Positions 11,701 through 22,511 of a DNA stretch of 64,000 nucleotides are shown here, one piece after another. Source of the DNA: Gentiana macrophylla. Taxonomy: Eukaryota > Streptophyta > Magnoliopsida > Gentianales > Gentianaceae. The stretch is from assembly GCA_026214975.1 (NCBI GenBank), contig CM047810.1, forward strand, positions 38,433,280 through 38,497,279, written 5' to 3'. Made by a program: the position numbers and the translations under genes. Under the pieces are notes generated by a model. The model was not told where the DNA came from. It saw nothing but the letters and a program-made list of their open reading frames with translations, and searched no databases. How positions within the stretch are numbered: the stretch's first letter is position 1; every line of letters starts with the position of its first letter.

Positions 11701-12589
11701 CTTGAAGGAATACATACATCAAATGTGCAGGCAGAGGCTTTAGTGTCAGATGGGTAGGAGGCTCTTCTAGCGAGGTCTTTAACTTTTGTCCGGTTAGCTT
11801 AAGTTCAAAGAACTTATGCCACGTCGGTCTATGGTAGAATTTCTCAACCTCGGTAGATTTCATCTCCTCAACATGTCCAGGGGTTCCTCTACTACATCCA
11901 GGCCATATCACTTTTTCTTCCTCACTCTTTTCATATGGCACTTCATCCGCTAACTCTAGGGTAGCCTCGAGGAATTCCTTAATATCCTCATATTGTTGGA
12001 AATCATTGACAAGCTTGTCGATAGAATCCAACATGAAACATGCATCCTCTTCATCGTCAGATGTCTTCATAGTGTCAAGCACGTTGAATGCTATTTCATC
12101 CCCATTAACTCTTAACACTAACTCTCCTTTGTAAACATCGATAAGCGTCCTACTAGTGGCCATAAAAGGTCTTCCTAAGATTAGGGGCACTTCGTAGTTA
12201 GCTTCCATATCTAGCACAACAAAGTCGACAGGGAACACAAACTTCTCAACTCTTACTAGCACATCCTCAACCCCTCCACAAGGTTCCTTAACTGAACGAT
12301 CAGCTAATTGCAAAGTAATTGAAGTCTTTTTAAGGTCTTTCATACCTAGCTTTTGAAAAATGGATATAGGCATCAGATTTACGCTCGCTCCTAGATCACA
12401 CAAGGCCTTGTTCAAACATACGTTACCTATGGTGCAGGGAATGAGAAAACTTCCCGGATCTTTGCACTTAGCGGGTAACTTATGTTGAAAAATGGCTGAG
12501 CACTCCTCATTTAGGCAAATGGTCTCTAAATCTAGGAGTTTCCTCTTAGTAGAGACAGCTTCTTTCAAGAACTTTGTGTACTCAAGCAT
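8789..12589 (-). pseudogene. Element 1 pol: protease, RT, RNase H, integrase, one in-frame stop
   Basis: Two blocks in the same frame (12,589-11,417 and 11,416-8,789) are separated by one TAG at 11,417-11,419, where the family has Trp (SDSEWVSP); a TGG-to-TAG change is the simplest cause. The first block holds the retropepsin motif ALCDLGASVNLMP and LILGRPFMATS. In the 863-residue second block, numbered from its first open codon after the conserved PKKGG, RT has [14 protein letters not shown] and the catalytic FMDD at residues 122-125. RNase H spans about 265-385 ([23 protein letters not shown]). The integrase zinc-binding segment is at about 497-540 (H...H...CHSC). The catalytic triad is D569 (WGIDFVGPF), D628 (ISDNGSHF) and E664 (GQVEVTNRE). 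A C-terminal [17 protein letters not shown] follows. Pol is otherwise open and the youngest-looking coding region in the window. Confidence 0.92.
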
Positions 12590-12606
12590 CTCGGCCAGTG
12601 CTTCGA

Positions 12607-14215
12607 CTAGAGGTATATTGATGTGTAGCTTTCTAAAGATATCAATGAACTTCTTATACCTCTATCATCAACCTTAGGCTTCGATTTGCGTGGAGGATAA
12701 GGTAAGGTTGAAGGATCGACATTAGTGAAAATAGGATACTTATTATTATAAAGCTCAACTCTAGGGCCAGCAGGTTCCTTATAGGTTTCTTTCTCAGGTG
12801 AAGTTCCAGAGGTATTTGCTCCCTTGCTTGGCTCACCATCCTTACTTTCTACGGATTTATCTTTTTCTTTCAAAGATGGTGGAGTTACTTCTTTCCCACT
12901 TCTAGTCATGATCGCATTCAAATCCTTAGGGTTTTTATCAGTGTTGCTTGGCAATCCTCCAGGAGGTCTAGTTGAGACTTGCTCAGCTAATTGTCCTATT
13001 TGGTGAGTGAGATTCTGGACTATGGCTTCTTGATTGGTCACCTTAGAATCGGTCTTCTGACAATATTGGCTGAAGTTAGTGGCTAAATCAGCCATTGATT
13101 TTGAAAGTTGTCCCATATTGTCAGTGACGATATTACTCAATTTTTCTATCGCAGCTTCCCAACCAAAAGTTTTAGTTTGCTGTGGCACAAAAGTAGTAGG
13201 CGGTTTAGGCCCATTTCCTCCATTAGGGTCACTATATCGTAATCCAGGATGGTTATGATTAGGCTTATATCCTCCCCATTGGTTTCCTGATCCCCCAATA
13301 TAATTGACTTCTTCAGTACCAGCATTCTCATTTTAAGGTATCACTTCGATTCTAGTCCCTTTCTCTACTCTTGCCATCCTCTCTTGCATTCCATCTACCT
13401 TATTGTTGACAACAGTCAGTTATTCAAAGATTTTGGTAGATGCACTATCCTCAAATATGTCAGCGGCCATCTTCACAGTAGCTATGTCATTGCCTCCCCA
13501 CTGACTATTCATCGCTATTTGCTCCATCTTTCCTTGTGCCTCCTCAGGAGATAAAAGAACAAACGCTCCATTGCTAGAGGCGTCTACTCTAATTTTCTCA
13601 GTCTCTCTCAATCCATGGTAAAAGTTTGCATTAAAAGCCAAAGAGAGATATCATGATCATTTCTCATATGAGGACATTTCTTAAATCCTAAGATGTCTTG
13701 GCGTAACTTAAAGGTTTTTCCTAAGGGAAAAATACTTATTCATGAATTTTTGCAACAATTGTTCCCAAGTAGTGATAGATCAAAACTCTCTTAGCTTTAT
13801 CTTTCAAAGTTGTTGCTTAAATCCTAAGATGTCTTGGCGGTGCTAACGATTTCCAAGGTTTTGTCACGTGAACACCAGGAAAATACTTATTCATGAATTT
13901 TGCAACAATTGTTTACATTAGTAGTGATAGATCCAAAGATTTTTGTGGTGCTACGATAAGCGGGAATGAATTGCTCAATAGAGAGTAAAGTCGCATTGCT
14001 TGGTTTCCATTATTAGCATTTTATCTTTCAAAGTGAAAGGAAAAGCTTTCGGATTGATCGAATGCCTTACATTTCTCGATTGTTCCTGCTCGGGATTAAT
14101 TGTATGTTTCACGGTGCTAACGATTTCCAAGAAATTTGTCACGTGAACACCAGGATCATTGAAATTTTCTATTTCAGATTATATGGCTCAAGCGGTTCGC
14201 TTCGATTTCCGGTAG
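12607..14215 (-). pseudogene. Element 1 gag, frameshifted and rearranged
   Basis: Minus-strand fragments with Athila gag character: MAFNANFYHGLRETEKIRVD (13,641-13,420) and, at 13,188-12,607, a coiled-coil-like stretch with LTHQIGQLAEQVSTRPPGGL and ELYNNKYPIFTNVDPSTLPY. The frame shifts near 12,655-12,662, after which the protease frame continues (FIDIFRKLHINIPLVEALAE). The N-terminal third, about 13,650-14,170, is a patchwork: several 14-40 bp strings each occur twice in interleaved order. A remnant of the gag start (SEPLEPYNL-like) lies near 14,170-14,200. Gag would form the virus-like particle core. This copy cannot encode one. Confidence 0.8.
13650..14170. repeat. Interleaved internal duplications in element 1 gag
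   Basis: Strings occurring twice include TTAAATCCTAAGATGTCTTG (about 13,679 and 13,809), ATACTTATTCATGAATTTT (about 13,732 and 13,882), AGTAGTGATAGATC (about 13,769 and 13,919) and GGTGCTAACGATTTCCAAG (about 13,837 and 14,113). The order of copies is mixed rather than a simple tandem array. Confidence 0.75.
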
Positions 14216-14357
14216 CGTACTATAAAATGACAAAATAAAACAATTAAAAACTTAAAAGGAACTAAAAATAATAAAACGGAACTAAAACAGACTCTATTCA
14301 CAATATTTACGAATTTACTTTTAATAAAATAAGCTATATTTGATTTAATGACACGAG

Positions 14358-14375
14358 TCCCCGGCAACGGCGCCA
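14358..14375 (-). promoter_or_regulatory. Primer-binding site of element 1
   Basis: On the minus strand TGGCGCCGTTGCCGGGGA lies a few bases after the 5' LTR end. Identical 18-mers serve elements 2 and 3, and a one-base variant follows the LTR at 19,848. In Athila elements this site is usually assigned to a tRNA-Asp-type primer; I could not check that match here. Confidence 0.85.
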
Positions 14376-14381
14376 AAAACT

Positions 14382-16002
14382 TGATGCACGGTCCAAGTAA
14401 TAAAAATACTCGATACCTAAATAACACACTAGCAAGAGAACTAGGTTCAATCGTAGTATAGTTAGATAGAGTCGAGGTCGATCCCACAGAGACTCGGCTT
14501 AAACGAAATACGACTTATTAAACTAAAAAGCAAATTCAATGCGGTCTACGACCAACAAATAACAAAGAATAAAAATCGACACAATAGAAACACAAAACCA
14601 ACAAAGACACAACGACACTAAGACACTTATTTTTATAGGTTTTATAAATAATTGACAAGCGGTATTGATAACGCTAGTAGTAATTACTCCCCCATGCTAT
14701 GTAGATTGACGACGAGACAAAACAAGACATTTAAGATTAATTATTTTGACTACGGGAGTCATCCCCTAAAATAGATCTAGCTCCGGTTAGGCCATCTAGA
14801 TCATCGTGTCTCCATTACGTGACTTCACATTTTTAGTCTCCATCTCATATAACTTCTAACACAATTACGAAACTAGGGATGCCGGTATAAACCGTAACCT
14901 CATCTAAGCAACATTCCTATGATTAGGCGTACTTCTTAGACACCGATTCAATCTATGTCCTAAATAACAATCACTTTTTAGGTCTCATGTTAAATTACGA
15001 TGACAAATAATTAAGTTGATCAAGTTTAATTACTCGTTTAAATTACAAAGCAGAGAACCTGACGTAGTCGAAGCCGTTCACAGACAAATCAAGAACATCA
15101 CGCATCTTACTACCAACGAGACATAGACTCCTGCGCGAAGGCTCGGATCTCGACCAGATTTGCTCGTGAAACGTCTTTTACGTCTCAGATCTACATCAAC
15201 ATGGGTTCGTAAATTAACTACATAACGAAATCAATACACAAACGACTACTCCATAACGAAATAAATTAGATATACGAATAAAGATTGCATAATTGAGTAG
15301 ACATTACCCTCGAAGACGAGCGTGATTCCCACTCTTCGATACGATCTCTAACCGGAGATTCTAACGACTCCGTAATGAACGAACATAAAATAAAGAAAAC
15401 ATATACTGAAAATAAAAACAATGTGGTGAATTGTATTCTAGAGTATTTCTAAGGTATTTCTATGGTGTAAATGGCGTGTAATGCACCCCTTTATTTATAG
15501 GGGTTCAAGCTAATTAAGAGATATACTTCAAAATATCAAAATAAATAAGAGATAACTCCCGGCCGATCTCAAAATAATAAGGTGCCCCCCCCCCCCCTTT
15601 ATGCGTCCCCCACAAAGTTGGCGCCATCTTGGACTGGTTTGCCGGCTTTTGTCATGCTTATCCGATCTTTATCTTCAATGCATCCGGATTTTCTTAGATT
15701 TATCTTGTAATTTAATTCTTCCACTTGTATTTATCCTCCAAAAATTATCCCAATCTACAAAATAGATATTTATCCCAAAGTAAATCATATTTAAATAAAA
15801 ACGGATATATACCAAATTATATAATAAAAACGGATAAATATCAAATTATATCTTATAAATGGATAAATACCAAATTATATCTTATAAATCACATAACATT
15901 AAATAATCAATAAAACATGTGATTTAATATAAAATATATATTATTAATCCCGATTTAAGGATAATGTTGATGACTTTTACGGGTATAATTTGACCGTCAT
16001 CA
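14382..16002 (-). repeat. 5' LTR of element 1
   Basis: 1,621 bp, with TG...CA ends and the primer-binding site on its inner side. It pairs with 5,638-7,338. A long run of C lies near 15,586-15,597 where the left copy has fewer. Scattered differences from the left copy cluster in a short stretch near 15,130-15,165. Confidence 0.92.
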
Positions 16003-16007
16003 ATCAT
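16003..16007. repeat. Target-site duplication of element 1, right copy (ATCAT)
   Basis: Exact match to 5,633-5,637; the Tat protease reading frame continues directly from here on the minus strand. Confidence 0.9.
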
Positions 16008-16452
16008 CTACATAGATTTTCACCTGCTGGTGCGGGATAAAGACAACCATTTGGAATTGTCTTAGTGCGGGTGCTCCAATGATCATGTTATAATTGTACT
16101 GAATATCCACCACCAAGAAATTTACCTTTTCTGTTCTGAAAGGTGCGTAGTCTCTCATTTGCACATCTAAGTCAATGGCCCCCTTGATTTGTATATTGTG
16201 ATTCGTGAAACCCTCAAAGGTGCCATTGTGTGGCCTCAAACTGGGATAACCAAACCCCAATTCTTTAAAACAGTTGTAATATAGAATATCTCTGCATGCC
16301 CCGGCGTCTATCATAACTTGGTTGACTCGGAACCTGTTCGTTACCACGGAGATGCTTAGGCATGAGTCCTCGACATTGGTCGCTGTCACGAGCTCACTTT
16401 TGGTGAAAGCGAGCGGCCGTTCGCTTCCTCGTAAAATGGTGGGCTTCTCCAC
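16008..16452 (-). pseudogene. Tat protease region, interrupted by element 1
   Basis: The minus-strand frame reads LSISVVTNRFRVNQVMIDAG, then DILYYNCFKELGFG and YNMIIGAPALRQFQ. This is the retropepsin-like region of Tat elements, with the catalytic site expected at VMIDAGAC (DAG where the family often has DGGSS or DSG). It runs into the right end of element 1. The missing C-terminal sequence resumes at 5,637 on the far side of the insertion, with further stops before the RT linker. Confidence 0.75.
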
Positions 16453-16557
16453 ATGTTTGTTGACATACCCTATTCTGTGCTTGATCTGATTATTACTGGG
16501 AGGACTTTCAGTGAGAATTCGGATCTCCCAGTCATACTACAGGCTTGTCGCTCGTTT

Positions 16558-18134
16558 CTATTCGTTCCCCTGCCATTTTTTGGTAATGGTCGTGACAGCC
16601 CGAGCTAGCAATTTTTCAAATTCTATCTTGATTTGATAACAATCCTTGGTATCATGACCTCTATCCTCGTGGAAAGCACAGTATTTGGACTGATCACGTC
16701 TTCTATCCGGCTTCATGGGGAAAGGCTTAGGTAACTCGTCTTTTATCTCATGTATCAATTGTTCGTAAGAGACTTTGATGGGAGTCCAGTTTTCCTCCTT
16801 AAATTTTTTTGGGTTTCTTGAGGTCTCGATCCCTGTTCCCTCTGGACTCTCTGGGTGGACTTCGCTCAGCCCTTTGCTTTCCGCTACGGGATGATGAGGT
16901 CCCCTCGTTTCCCGCCGTCACAACGTATTTCCTCGCTGAACTTAGCATTTCTTGGAGATTAGACGGTGGGTTGAGCACGAAGTATGATTTGAGGTACCCT
17001 AGACTCAGCCCTATTTCGAAGCTACTCATCACCACATTTTCCGCTAACCTCCTCGTTAGCTCATACACCTTGTAGAATCGCTCATAGTAGCTGCGGGTAG
17101 ACTAATTTTCCCCTTGTCGAACCTCATGAAGGTCGATATGGGTTTTCTTTGGTCCTTCAACTGACTTAAACTCGGCCGTAAATTTGTTGACCGAGTCATC
17201 CCAGGATAAAATCGATTCCGGGGGCAGACTGCGTATCCACGAGGCCGCTTTATCTTTCATGGCCCCCACAAAGGCAATACGCCATGCCTCATCACTTGAG
17301 GTGTATATGTTTATCTTATTATGAAAAGCTGACAGCCAGTCCAAGGGATCGGTAGTACAGTGATAGTTAGTAAAATTTGGGTAATGCATACCTTCTCGGG
17401 GTGCCACTGCAAGAATGTCTAAATGTAAGACACTAGTACCCCAGGTGGGTTTAGCTTCCTTGGTTGTTCTACCCCTTTGAAGCTCTTCGATTTGCCATTT
17501 CATTACTGTAAACTCACTCGTGTTTTCTTTATAACGGGGAGCTTGACGGTACTTCGCTCTACCTGTGATTCTACATCTCCTTCTTTCCGAGTTCGGACAT
17601 ATCTTTCTCTTTCCACATAACCTCGTTCTGGGGCCGTACCGCGGACGTTATCCACGGGCCCCAGACGATCTAACACCGATTTTTTGCCCTGACTTAGGTG
17701 TGAAGTCGCATGGCTACTTTCACATTGATCCTCGCGGTGCGACCTTGCAACCCTTGGGGGATTCATGGTAGGCTGTAACTCCGTTTGAGCTGGCGCTGGT
17801 GAAACAAACTTGCTAACTGGTACGGGCTGAAATCCTGTGGCTATAATTGCAAATTGTGTTGCCGCATGTATTCCACATATTCCATGTGGTTCTTTAATGG
17901 CATTCCGTGCGTATTGGGTTCACGATTGGTGGCTCCTCGAAATTCATCGATTGTTCAAAGTTTTGTCGTGACGCCCCGCCAATGTGCTTCCCGTGGCCCT
18001 TCCTTGTGGCCGCCTCCTCTAGTTCTCAGGCCATTGCCTTTTCATTTAAAAGACCTCTCATGTCGGGGTCAACTGAATGCTCAGCTTTTCCGCGGGCCGA
18101 TCATGACCCCCCGGCTGTGCCCGCTATGATGTGA
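16558..18134 (-). pseudogene. Tat gag, decayed
   Basis: Reading leftwards: a start near 18,134 (MMAGTAGG-like) with stops in the first 300 bp; a basic Arg/Ser-rich segment (17,766-17,503); the core gag domain (17,503-17,102) with YHCTTDPLDWLSAFHNKINI and AASWIRSLPPESILSWDD; its continuation at 17,068-16,799 (VYELTRRLAENVV-like); and a zinc-binding-like segment YCAFHEDRGHDTKDCYQIK at 16,758-16,558. C..H...H..C spacing of this type is typical of Tat gag rather than the usual CCHC knuckle. At least four frame changes or stops separate the blocks. Gag forms the particle and binds RNA. This copy is non-functional. Confidence 0.82.
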
Positions 18135-18301
18135 TGCTGAACTGCCACATGGAGGGTTGTTGCCACGTGTTGTGTCCTGGTTGGCCCCTTGTCTGGTGTT
18201 GCAGGTTCCACTATCTTCCCTCCAACCATGATTTGAAAGAAAACTTGTTGAAAAAGCAATCTTTGGGCGGTGCCGGTCGGAGCTGTCTTGAAACCTAGAA
18301 T
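18132..18301. repeat. Tat leader segment, copy X of a direct duplication
   Basis: The 170-bp sequence from TGATGCTGAACTGCC to CTTGAAACCTAGAAT is repeated at 20,151-20,307 with a few substitutions and an internal gap of about 12 bp in the second copy. It sits just upstream of the Tat gag start (minus strand) and ends exactly where the Athila LTR begins. Confidence 0.85.
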
Positions 18302-19848
18302 TGATGACGGTCAAATTATACCCGTAAAAGTCATCAACATTGTCCTTAAATCGAGAGTAATAATATATATTTTATATTAAATCACATGTTTCTATTGATT
18401 ATTTAATATTATGTGATCTATAAAATATAATTTGGTATTTATCCGTTTTTATTATTTAAATGTGATTTATTTTGGGATAAATATTTATTTTGTAGATTGG
18501 GATAATTTTTGGAGGATAATTACAAATGGACAAATTAAATTACAAGATAAATCAAAGAAAATCCGGAATGCATTGAAGATAAATATCAGATAAGCACGAA
18601 AAGAGCCAGCAAGCCAATCCGAAGAGTTGGCGCCGATGGAGGATGCGCTAGGAGGGGGGTGCATTTTTTGCTTTTGAGATCGGCCGGGAGTTATCTCTTA
18701 TTGTTTTGATATTTTGAAATATCTTTTAATTATCTTATACCCCTATAAATAGAGTTGTATTGATTTCATTTAAAACACACAATATACACTCTAGAAATAC
18801 AATATTCCAATACTTTTATAGTTCGTTGCTTTTTATTTTTATGTTCGTTCATTACGGAGTCGTTAGAATCGCCGGTTAGAGATCGTATCGAAGAGTGGGA
18901 ATCACGCTCGTCTTCGAGGGTAATGTCTACTCAATTATGCAATCTTTATTCGTAGATCTAATTTATTTCGTTATGGAGTAGTCGTTTTGTGTATTGATTT
19001 CGTTATGTAGTTAATTTACGAACCCATATTTATGTAGATCTGAGACGTAAAAAACGTTTCATGAGCAAATCTGGTTCAGATCTGAGCTTGTTGGCAGCAA
19101 GCTTATGTCTCGCTGGTAGCAAGATCTGTGATGTTCTTGATTTGTCTGTGAACGGCTTCGACTACGTCAGGTTCTCTGCTTTGTAATTTAAACGAGTAAT
19201 TGAACTTGATCAACTTAATTATTTGTCATCGTAATTTAACATGAGACCTAAAAAGTGATTGTTACTTAGGACAGAGATTGAATCGGTGTCTAAGAAGTAC
19301 GCCTAACCATAGGAATGTTGCTTAGATGAGGTTACGGTTTATACCGGCATCCCTAGTTTCGTAATTGTGTCAGAAGTTATATGAGATGGAGACTAAAAAT
19401 ATGAAGTCACGTAATTGAGACACGATGATCTAGATGGCCTACCCGGAGCTAGATCTATTTTAGGGGATGACTCCCGTAGTCAGAATAATTAATCTTAAAT
19501 GTCTTGTTTTGTCTCGTCGTAAATCTACATAGTATGGGGGAGTAATTACTAATAGCTTTATCAATACCGTTTGTCAATTATTTATAAAACCTATAAAAGT
19601 AAGTGTCTTAGCGTCGTTGTGTCTTTTGTTGGTTTTGTGTTTCTATTGTGTCAATTTTAATTCTACGTTATTTGTTGGTCGTAGACCGCCTTTTATTTGT
19701 TTTTTAGTTTAATAAGTCGTATTTCATTTAAGCCGAGTCTCTGTGGGATCGACCTCGACTCTATCTAACTATACTACGATTGAACCTAGTTCTCTTGCTA
19801 GTGTGTTATTTAGGTATCGAGTATTTTTATTACTTGGACCGTGCATCA
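18302..19848 (+). repeat. Athila LTR, element 1 family, plus strand
   Basis: 1,547 bp, matching the element 1 LTRs in reverse complement throughout, including both ends. It is more diverged and shorter than the element 1 pair. Confidence 0.9.
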
Positions 19849-19854
19849 AGTTTT

Positions 19855-19872
19855 TAGCGCCGTTGCCGGGGA
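19855..19872 (+). promoter_or_regulatory. Primer-binding site with one mismatch
   Basis: TAGCGCCGTTGCCGGGGA, six bases after the LTR end; the three other Athila copies in the window have TGG at its start. Confidence 0.8.
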
Positions 19873-20150
19873 TTCGTGTCATTAAATTAAATATAACTTA
19901 TTTTATTAAAAGTAAATTCGTAAATATTGTGAATAGAGTCTTTTTTAGTTTCGTTTTTATTATTTAGTCTAGTAAAGGCCTAGCCTTTTAAGTCTTTAAT
20001 TGTTTTATTGTTTTTTATTATTTTATAGTACGCTACTCGGAAATCGAAGGAACCACTTGAGCCATATAATCCTAAAATAGAGAAATTTGCAAGGCGAAAT
20101 AGAAAGTTAGCTAGAGAACTGGCTAAACAAGGAGAAGATGATCCAAATCT

Positions 20151-20307
20151 TGATGCTGAACTGCCACGTGGAGGGTTGTTGCCACGTGTTGTGTCCTGGT
20201 TGGCCCCTTGTTTCCACTATCTTCCCTCCAACCATGATTTGAAAGAAAACTTGTTGAAAAAGCAATCTTTTGGCGGTGCCGGTCGGAGTTGTCTTGAAAC
20301 CTAGAAT
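20151..20307. repeat. Tat leader segment, copy X' of the direct duplication
   Basis: 157 bp matching 18,132-18,301. After CCTAGAAT it continues into unique sequence (CTTCAAGTACAG), so this copy appears to be the original leader with its upstream flank. Confidence 0.85.
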
Positions 20308-21326
20308 CTTCAAGTACAGTAATGCTCAAATTTGCCCAAAAACTTGATTGCCTTGTATCAAAAAGTGTAATAAACCTGGGAAAGTTGAGAGTCCTGGTTG
20401 GCTGCCTGAATACCTCACTGATGCTGCAACTGTTCCTTGCTGATTTTCCTCACAAGGATTGCTCAAGGTTCTGTGTGAATGATGTTTTGGATGTTGATTT
20501 GAGCTTCAGAAATGGTGAAAGCACCGATTTTTAGGCCATACAACCCAAAAAATTGGTGCTTTTCCTGAAACAGTGCTAAAGGAGCAGGCGGTGGATTTGC
20601 CGGAGAAGCCGTGAAAACGGATTTCACGGTGGTGGTAGCGACCGGAGAAGGCTGATTTCATGTAAATTTCCCGGTAACGGAGCCAACTGATTGGCGTGAA
20701 CTATCAGGGTGGCGGTAACGGCTGTGCCGTGTGGGTATCTGGCTATTTCGGTATGATTTCTCCGGTAGGATGGGTGGTGGTAACGGTGGTCGGTATGAAA
20801 TACATGAAGTTTCCGGCGATAATATAAGTATGAACTCGGATTCTACAAATTGATAGGGGTTGGCCTATTTTCATTCATTATTGGATTGATTGTGAGTTAC
20901 ACATCGCTTCTATTTATAGGCACCGGGCTAATGATGATTATGCTAATGATGATAGGACCTAAGTACAATTAAGCATAAATGTGATCCCAGACGAAGGCGT
21001 GATGTTTCACCCCGAAGCCGTCAATCCTCTAGGCGAGTTCGTCAAGGGCCATGCGGCGTCGGGCAAGAGGATGCCTGTTTTTGGGAGTTGAGTCCGGTTG
21101 GCCTTGATAGTCGAGAAGGCTATGTGCACTGATGATCTCCGGGTAATCAAAGTCTGACCTTGATTCGAAGTAATGTTGAGGGAGCAGATAGATTGGTCAG
21201 CTCGCGGCGTGCATCCGGCCTGGTAGCAAGCCAGATGGAGATGGAGCCGGCTTAAAGGCGTATGATGTGACCTCCGATCAGATCGGACCCGAGTCCGTGA
21301 GACCGTAAGCGGGTTCCCCATATCAA
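20308..21326 (-). other. Probable upstream leader and LTR-like promoter region, unassigned
   Basis: No convincing ORF. On the minus strand a TATA box lies at 20,910-20,919, and the region upstream of it (20,920-21,320) resembles an LTR U3. A TGATATGGGG at 21,326 reading leftwards would be a plausible LTR start. It could be the 5' LTR and leader of the Tat element, but without a partner copy the borders are not proven. Confidence 0.35.
20908..20920 (-). promoter_or_regulatory. TATA box of an LTR-like promoter, minus strand
   Basis: On the minus strand GCCTATAAATAGAAGCG, a strong plant TATA motif, points towards the Tat gag gene. Confidence 0.45.
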
Positions 21327-21329
21327 TGG

Positions 21330-21442
21330 GTAATATAAGGAAAAATGTTCATTAATGCTCTCTTGATATTGTGAATGACTTATATTATGAGGCCAAAATA
21401 AAAAAAAACCAGGATGACTTATATTTTGGACCGGAGGTAGTA
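21330..21442. mobile_element. Stowaway/Tc1-Mariner-like MITE remnant
   Basis: The right end reads GACTTATATTTTGGACCGGAGGTAGTA, close to the well-known plant Stowaway-type end with a GGACGGAGG core and TA target. The preceding AT-rich body and a second GACTTATATTAT stretch fit. The left inverted end is missing. Confidence 0.45.
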
Positions 21443-22195
21443 GTATTTGATTTGGAACGGTAGGTTTGCAAAGAAAAAGCTTTTTTCCCAAAAAGAAAAA
21501 AGAAACTCTTCCTCTAGGTTTTTGTACTTGAATGGATTCTGGGTTTTTCATTTCTTGTGTAAATTTCTAGCTAATTAACTTTGGTTCAGTTTGTGGAGTA
21601 GTATATGTTCAGTTAGTTTGAAAAATGATTCATAAATGTTTTGGAAGAGATGAAAAGCAGCCTAAAGTAGGAGCAGTCGAGCCGGTCGTTAGCTGCGGGT
21701 GTGGAACAAAACTTATATAACATATTTCACATCATTGATTATGATGGATCCATCATCAATGAATAGCTCATACACCATAGTGAATGATGCAAAATTTGTT
21801 ATGCCTTTTTTATTGTGTATGAATCGGGAATTCGTTAGGTTAAGAACTCATACCCAATATGAATCCAGATTAAAATCGATGAAAAAACCCTTCAATTCGT
21901 GCTGGGAAACAAATCGGGTCATGAAACTTAGGATTTGAAGAGAAATTTTGTGAGCCTAATTTACAGCAATGGGCACTAGGCCCACCAAGCATCGCCCGGT
22001 TCAATCCATTTTGGCAACTTTCGAGGCTACTTCATGAATTTGAATATTTAGGGACAGACATGTAGTTAGTACAGGGTTTGTACCTGCAAACTTTTATTGC
22101 ATACATACTGTTTCACATAATAAAATCAAAGACCCCCACTTCAAGTAACCATAAATAGGTAGTTGTCCCCATAAATAGAAATCTGGAAAAAGTGT
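21443..22195. other. No recognised feature
   Basis: AT-rich sequence without credible genes; the only ORF of note (21,699-21,938) has no recognisable motif. The 5' LTR of the copia element may begin near 22,190, but there is no partner copy to define it. Confidence 0.4.
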
Positions 22196-22381
22196 GAAAG
22201 AGGGGGCGGTTTGAATTAGTTAAATAATAGACTGTTTTATATTTTGTTATGTAAGGGTAGTTTCGTTAATGTCTATTTGTGTACATCTGTGAAAGTGTGT
22301 GCAGCTAATATATGTAAAAGGACATCATCTAGATTTGAGAGATAATAACAAACAATTATTCTAGATTATGTTTATCCTTCT

Positions 22382-22394
22382 TGGTATCGGAGCC
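22382..22394 (+). promoter_or_regulatory. tRNA-Met-type primer-binding site of the copia element
   Basis: TGGTATCGGAGCC matches the usual plant copia site TGGTATCAGAGC (initiator tRNA-Met) with one substitution and lies directly before the gag leader. Confidence 0.8.
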
Positions 22395-22511
22395 AGGTTC
22401 GCCGGCGTAATCACCTTCGCTGATGACCACCGCAACATCTGAGTCTTCAACAGCTGCAGCCACCACCGCAGCTGCTGAAGCAGCAACATCTTTGTCACCA
22501 AACACTCAAAC

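Larger units (their letters stand above)
5638..16002 (-). mobile_element. Element 1: Athila-type Ty3/gypsy retrotransposon, full length, nested in Tat
   Basis: This 10,365-bp element has two LTRs (3' LTR on the left, 5' LTR on the right), a primer-binding site, gag, a long protease-RT-RNase H-integrase frame and polypurine tracts, all on the minus strand. The ATCAT target duplication is intact, and the host element's protease-RT linker continues on both sides. The primer site TGGCGCCGTTGCCGGGGA and RT motifs such as [20 protein letters not shown] and FMDDFSVFG are typical of Athila. No env-like ORF is present between integrase and the 3' LTR. Pol is close to intact (one in-frame stop). Gag is badly scrambled. 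Confidence 0.93.
2957..18301 (-). mobile_element. Tat-lineage Ty3/gypsy retrotransposon, truncated and interrupted
   Basis: On the minus strand the order is leader (18,301-18,135), gag (18,134-16,558), protease (16,452-16,003), a gap filled by element 1 (16,002-5,638), then protease-RT linker, RT, RNase H, a second RNase H and integrase up to 2,957. The two halves meet at the ATCAT target duplication of element 1, so they are one older element. Its own LTRs are not securely seen: the integrase C-terminus and 3' end are deleted at 2,956, and the 5' leader is cut at 18,301 by a truncated Athila end. The paired RNase H domains, the gag style and the opposite-strand ORF all point to Tat/Retand rather than to chromoviruses. 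All genes are broken by stops and frameshifts, so the copy is inactive. Confidence 0.8.
18302..20149 (+). mobile_element. Truncated 5' end of an Athila element (LTR, primer site, gag start)
   Basis: The LTR at 18,302-19,848 (TGATGACGGTC...GTGCATCA) belongs to the same family as element 1 but lies on the plus strand. It is followed by a primer-binding site, a leader, and a gag N-terminus reading EPLEPYNPKIEKFARRNRK up to 20,149. The sequence then switches directly to the second copy of the Tat leader segment. There is no 3' LTR, so this is a truncated insertion, not a solo LTR. Confidence 0.85.
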
